Shown here piece after piece: positions 61,653 through 64,000 of a DNA stretch of 64,000 bases (its first letter is position 1; each line of letters starts with the position of its first letter). Location: the NCBI RefSeq assembly GCF_037095735.1, contig NZ_JBAWKD010000005.1, positions 124,001-188,000 of the forward strand. The letters are read 5' to 3'. The notes beneath the pieces are model-generated. The model saw only the letters and a program-made list of their open reading frames with translations, did not search any database and was not told the origin of the DNA. The position numbers were made by a program, and so were the translations under genes. This DNA comes from Frigidibacter sp037095735. Its GTDB lineage: Bacteria > Pseudomonadota > Alphaproteobacteria > Rhodobacterales > Rhodobacteraceae.

Positions 61653-62626
61653 GCGTGTCCGGAAAGGCCGTCGTCGTCAGCACCTCGCCGGCCTTCGGGC
61701 GGCATGGACGGGTGCCGGAGCGGATCGAGGCCGCGGGGCTGGACCTGGTGCGCTGCATCGACACGAGCCTGCCCTTTGGTGGCGCGCTCGATCACATCGG
61801 GCGGGCGGATTTCCTGGTCGCCGGACTGGTGCCGGTGACCGAGGATCTGCTGGCCGCGGCGGGCCCGCAGCTGAAGGCGGTGCTGAAGCATGGCGTCGGC
61901 ACCGACACCATCGACATTCCCGCCTGCACGGCGCGCGGGCTGCCGGTGCTGAACACGCCGGGCGCGAATGCCGATGCGGTGGCCGAGCTTGCGGTGGGGC
62001 TGATGTTCGCGCTGGCCCGCGCGATCCCGGCCGGCCACACCAGCGTCGCCTCGGGCGGCTGGCAGCGGCAGGTCGGCACGCAGTTGGGCGGCAAGACGCT
62101 GGGGGTGCTGGGCTTCGGCAACATCGGCCGGTCGCTGGCGCGAAAGGCCCGCGGTCTTGGGATGCAGGTGATGGCGAGCGATCCCAATGCCGATGCCGCC
62201 TTCGCCGCCGCGCATGGCATCGAGATCGTGCCCTTCGAACGGCTGATCGAGGCTTCCGACTACCTGTCGCTGCACATCTTCGGCGGCAAGGACAACGCGG
62301 CGCTGATCGACGCGGCGGCCATCGCGCGGATGAAGCCCGGCGCGCGGCTTCTGAACCTTGCCCGGGGTGAGGTCGTGGATCTCGACGCGGTGGCGGCGGC
62401 GCTGGACACGGGGCAGTTGGGCGGGGTGGCGATCGACGCCTATGTGACCGAGCCGCCGGATGTGTCGCACCCGGTCTTCGCGCATCCCAAGGCGGTGTTC
62501 ATGCCGCATTCGGGCGCGGACACGCTGGAAGCGGTCGAGAACATGGGGCTGATGGTGGTCGAGGATATCGTGACGCTGCTGTCGGGCGGGCGCCCGGCGC
62601 GGGTGCTGAACCCCGCCGCGCTCTGA
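61649..62626 (+). CDS. D-2-hydroxyacid dehydrogenase (SerA-like fold)
   Basis: The 325-aa protein has NAD-binding GFGNIG (about 154-159), the catalytic Arg in NLARGEVVD, Glu in the VTEPPD region and His in MPHSGADT. KHGVGTDTIDIPACTARGLPVLNTPGANADAVAELAVG matches phosphoglycerate/hydroxypyruvate reductase relatives. It overlaps pdxA2 (ATGA) and is likely to act on a C3 or C4 hydroxy acid from the same route. Confidence 0.9.
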   Translation: MSVSGKAVVVSTSPAFGRHGRVPERIEAAGLDLVRCIDTSLPFGGALDHIGRADFLVAGLVPVTEDLLAAAGPQLKAVLKHGVGTDTIDIPACTARGLPVLNTPGANADAVAELAVGLMFALARAIPAGHTSVASGGWQRQVGTQLGGKTLGVLGFGNIGRSLARKARGLGMQVMASDPNADAAFAAAHGIEIVPFERLIEASDYLSLHIFGGKDNAALIDAAAIARMKPGARLLNLARGEVVDLDAVAAALDTGQLGGVAIDAYVTEPPDVSHPVFAHPKAVFMPHSGADTLEAVENMGLMVVEDIVTLLSGGRPARVLNPAAL

Positions 62627-62950
62627 GCGCCGGTTCCGCAGTTGCGAGGGTTAGAACGGATCATGCGCCCGCGCCAGCAACGGCTTTGCGACCGTGTCTT
62701 TCCCGCCGTCGGCGTCTGGATCTATCGGGCGCGGGCCGCGGTGCTGGTGTTGCGATGCCGCCGGGCAAAATGGCGCCCGCCGTCTGCAGCGGGATCGCGC
62801 TGGGGATCGCGATGCGCGCCGGGCGATGGGTCGCGCTGACCCTGTTCCTGCTGTCGGGGCTCATCCCCGGCAGGGTCACGCTTCTGACGCTGATCGCAAT
62901 GCGCTGTTCCCCTGACTGTAGGCCCTTGTGGGTTTCAAATAGATGCCCGG

Positions 62951-62990
62951 CTGGGCTGGGCTGGGCTGGGCTGGGCTGGGCTGGGCTGGG
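62951..62990 (+). repeat. Pentanucleotide repeat (CTGGG)8
   Basis: Eight exact tandem CTGGG units, 40 bp, are flanked by CCCGG and CCGGCC. The unit length is not a multiple of three, so slippage would change reading frame in any gene crossing it. Confidence 0.95.
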
Positions 62991-63213
62991 CCGGCCACGC
63001 CGATCATCGTCGACATCGACAACCTCTTCTTCGGCGCGGTGCTGGCCGCACCCCGACTCCGGTGGCGCCGACACCCGGGTGGCGCAGGTGCGGAAACTGA
63101 CAACATGCCGATGATTTGTAAATTGGGGTAGATTTGTCGCGTAGCGCAAATTTTTACGCAAGCTTCATCGAAATTACTCGTGCGATTACAGTGCAGTATT
63201 CGCGATCAATATT

Positions 63214-63228
63214 TTGTCAACTTGACAA
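63214..63228. promoter_or_regulatory. Perfect palindrome TTGTCAA-C-TTGACAA (GntR operator f)
   Basis: This 15-bp perfect inverted repeat includes a TTGACA -35 candidate and lies 57 bp upstream of the sialidase-like gene. It is the most symmetrical member of a site family seen at several promoters between 54.8 and 63.2 kb. Confidence 0.65.
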
Positions 63229-63284
63229 TTATCCGTAAAGCGACAGAGTCGCTTCGCCGTCGAACGAACGAGGAGGAGATGGAC

Positions 63285-64000
63285 ATGACGCCCGAGGAGA
63301 TTGCCCTGCGGATGACCGGCGAGATCGCCACCGATGCCTCTGGTGTCGGCACCGCCTTCCTGCCCTCGCCCATGGTCCAGAACCACGCGGCCTTCCTTGC
63401 CTGGCTGCCCGACGGCCAACTGGCCTGCGCCTGGTTCGCCGGCAGCCTCGAGGGGAAGTCCGATATCTCGAGCCATGTCGCGCTGCTGGCCCCCGGGTCG
63501 GACCGCTGGAGCGAGGCGAGCCGGGTCAGCGACGATCCCGAACGCTCCGAGCAGAACCCGGTTCTGTTCGTCGAGCCGGGGACGGGGGCGCTGCGTCTGT
63601 TCCACACCGCGCAGATTGCCGGCAATCAGGATTCGAGCCTGGTGCGCACCCGGCAGCTGATGCCCGGGCCGAATGGCGTGGTTTCCGACGCGCCCGAGGC
63701 GCTGCCGCTGCCGGCGGGCACCTTCGTGCGCGCGCCGGTCGTCGTGCGCGAGGATGGCGCCTGGCTTCTGCCGCTGTTCCTCTGCGTGCAGCGCCCGGGC
63801 CAGCGGTGGACGGGGGCGCATGACACCGCCGCGGTGGCGATCAGCGAGGATCGCGGCGCGAGCTGGCGGATGGTGCATGTGCCCGGGTCGCTCGGCTGCG
63901 TGCACATGTCGATCGTGCCGCTGGGCGGCGGCCGGATGGCGGCCTTCTATCGCCGCCGGCAGGCCGATTTCGTCTGGCGGGCGGAAAGCGCCGACGGCGG
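63285..64000 (+). CDS. BNR/sialidase-like protein, C-terminus cut by window edge
   Basis: From the ATG at 63285 (AGGAGGAG 6 nt upstream) 238 codons stay open to the window end, so the gene is partial. The sequence has a beta-propeller character with NHAAFLAWLPDGQLACAWFAGSLEGKSDI near residue 33 and an Asp-box-like SEDRGASWRMV near 187, as in sialidase-like (BNR_2) proteins. No signal peptide is visible, so it is probably cytoplasmic. Many such proteins in catabolic operons are not true sialidases. The operator in its promoter ties it to the upstream regulon. Confidence 0.72.
   Translation, partial: MTPEEIALRMTGEIATDASGVGTAFLPSPMVQNHAAFLAWLPDGQLACAWFAGSLEGKSDISSHVALLAPGSDRWSEASRVSDDPERSEQNPVLFVEPGTGALRLFHTAQIAGNQDSSLVRTRQLMPGPNGVVSDAPEALPLPAGTFVRAPVVVREDGAWLLPLFLCVQRPGQRWTGAHDTAAVAISEDRGASWRMVHVPGSLGCVHMSIVPLGGGRMAAFYRRRQADFVWRAESADG

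Larger units (their letters stand above)
62627..63284. other. 658-bp spacer with (CTGGG)8 repeat, degenerate sequence and sialidase-like promoter
   Basis: The left two thirds are GC-rich and coding-like in composition, with only short disconnected frames; one around 62760..62920 is hydrophobic. This may be the remnant of a membrane-protein gene, but I recognise no family. A pentanucleotide array interrupts it at 62951. The right third (63095..63240) is AT-rich and holds the best copy of the regulon operator. Confidence 0.55.

Noticed and set aside
62661..63161. Minus-strand 166-codon frame across the CTGGG array
   Set aside because: It contains a repeat-encoded SPAQP stretch and Arg-rich sequence, has no ribosome site and no recognisable domain.

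Overview
The window is high-GC DNA with gene families, tight ATGA start/stop overlaps and Shine-Dalgarno sites typical of an alphaproteobacterium. Rhodobacterales (Rhodobacteraceae) is the best guess, inferred from the mix of TRAP carriers, BMP-type ABC importers, frc-type sugar uptake and the RepB-like plasmid module. The left end is a plasmid or chromid replication and partition module: a Rep_3-type initiator running off the edge (741..1, minus), an origin with 22-bp iterons and a DnaA-like box, then parA-parB. A 40-nt G run and 70 Ns (3647..3756) follow. This is a scaffold join, so linkage of the replicon module to everything on its right is not proven by this sequence.

Right of the gap lies a series of small-molecule operons. 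(1) 4.0-7.6 kb: gpsA-ggpP-ggpS, a compact cassette for the osmolyte glucosylglycerol. (2) 7.7-13.6 kb: a BMP-type ABC importer (SBP, ATPase, two permeases) with a CodA-like cytosine deaminase homologue in which the residue equivalent to E. coli D314 is Cys; a NanR-like GntR regulator is convergent. (3) 14.4-19.5 kb: aldehyde dehydrogenase, TRAP Q and M subunits with no adjacent P subunit, a beta-hydroxyacid dehydrogenase and an IclR regulator. (4) 19.8-23.9 kb: a single-PDZ HtrA protease divergent from an OmpR/EnvZ-type two-component pair and a membrane-anchored HCX5R phosphatase.

(5) 23.9-33.1 kb: a biuret-type nitrogen operon (BMP importer, BiuH biuret hydrolase, a second isochorismatase-like hydrolase, a cupin, AtzF allophanate hydrolase) with a divergent LysR. 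(6) 33.2-34.4 kb: an AGE-family sugar isomerase. (7) 34.4-42.3 kb: a pathway I cannot assign (HpcH/HpaI aldolase, cupin, DUF6282-type hydrolase, complete TRAP P-Q-M, quinone reductase, thioesterase) under a divergent IclR with a textbook inverted-repeat operator. (8) 42.3-47.3 kb: frcR-frcBCAK-like ROK regulator, fructose-type ABC importer and small kinase.

(9) 47.3-64 kb: a set of operons that appear to share one regulator: a YdeP-like molybdopterin oxidoreductase, a dipeptide-type ABC importer, Fe-alcohol dehydrogenase, DapA/NAL-family aldolase, Ldh2-family dehydrogenase, GntR/FCD regulator, DUF1537 sugar-acid kinase, PdxA2, a D-2-hydroxyacid dehydrogenase and the start of a BNR/sialidase-like protein. 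Variants of the partial palindrome TTGTCAA-S-TTGACAA occur in every candidate promoter region of this block, which suggests a GntR regulon built around four-carbon acid-sugar catabolism.

Overall this looks like an accessory replicon specialised in scavenging scarce nitrogen and carbon compounds, plus osmoprotection. No tRNA, rRNA, CRISPR array or complete insertion sequence was recognised.
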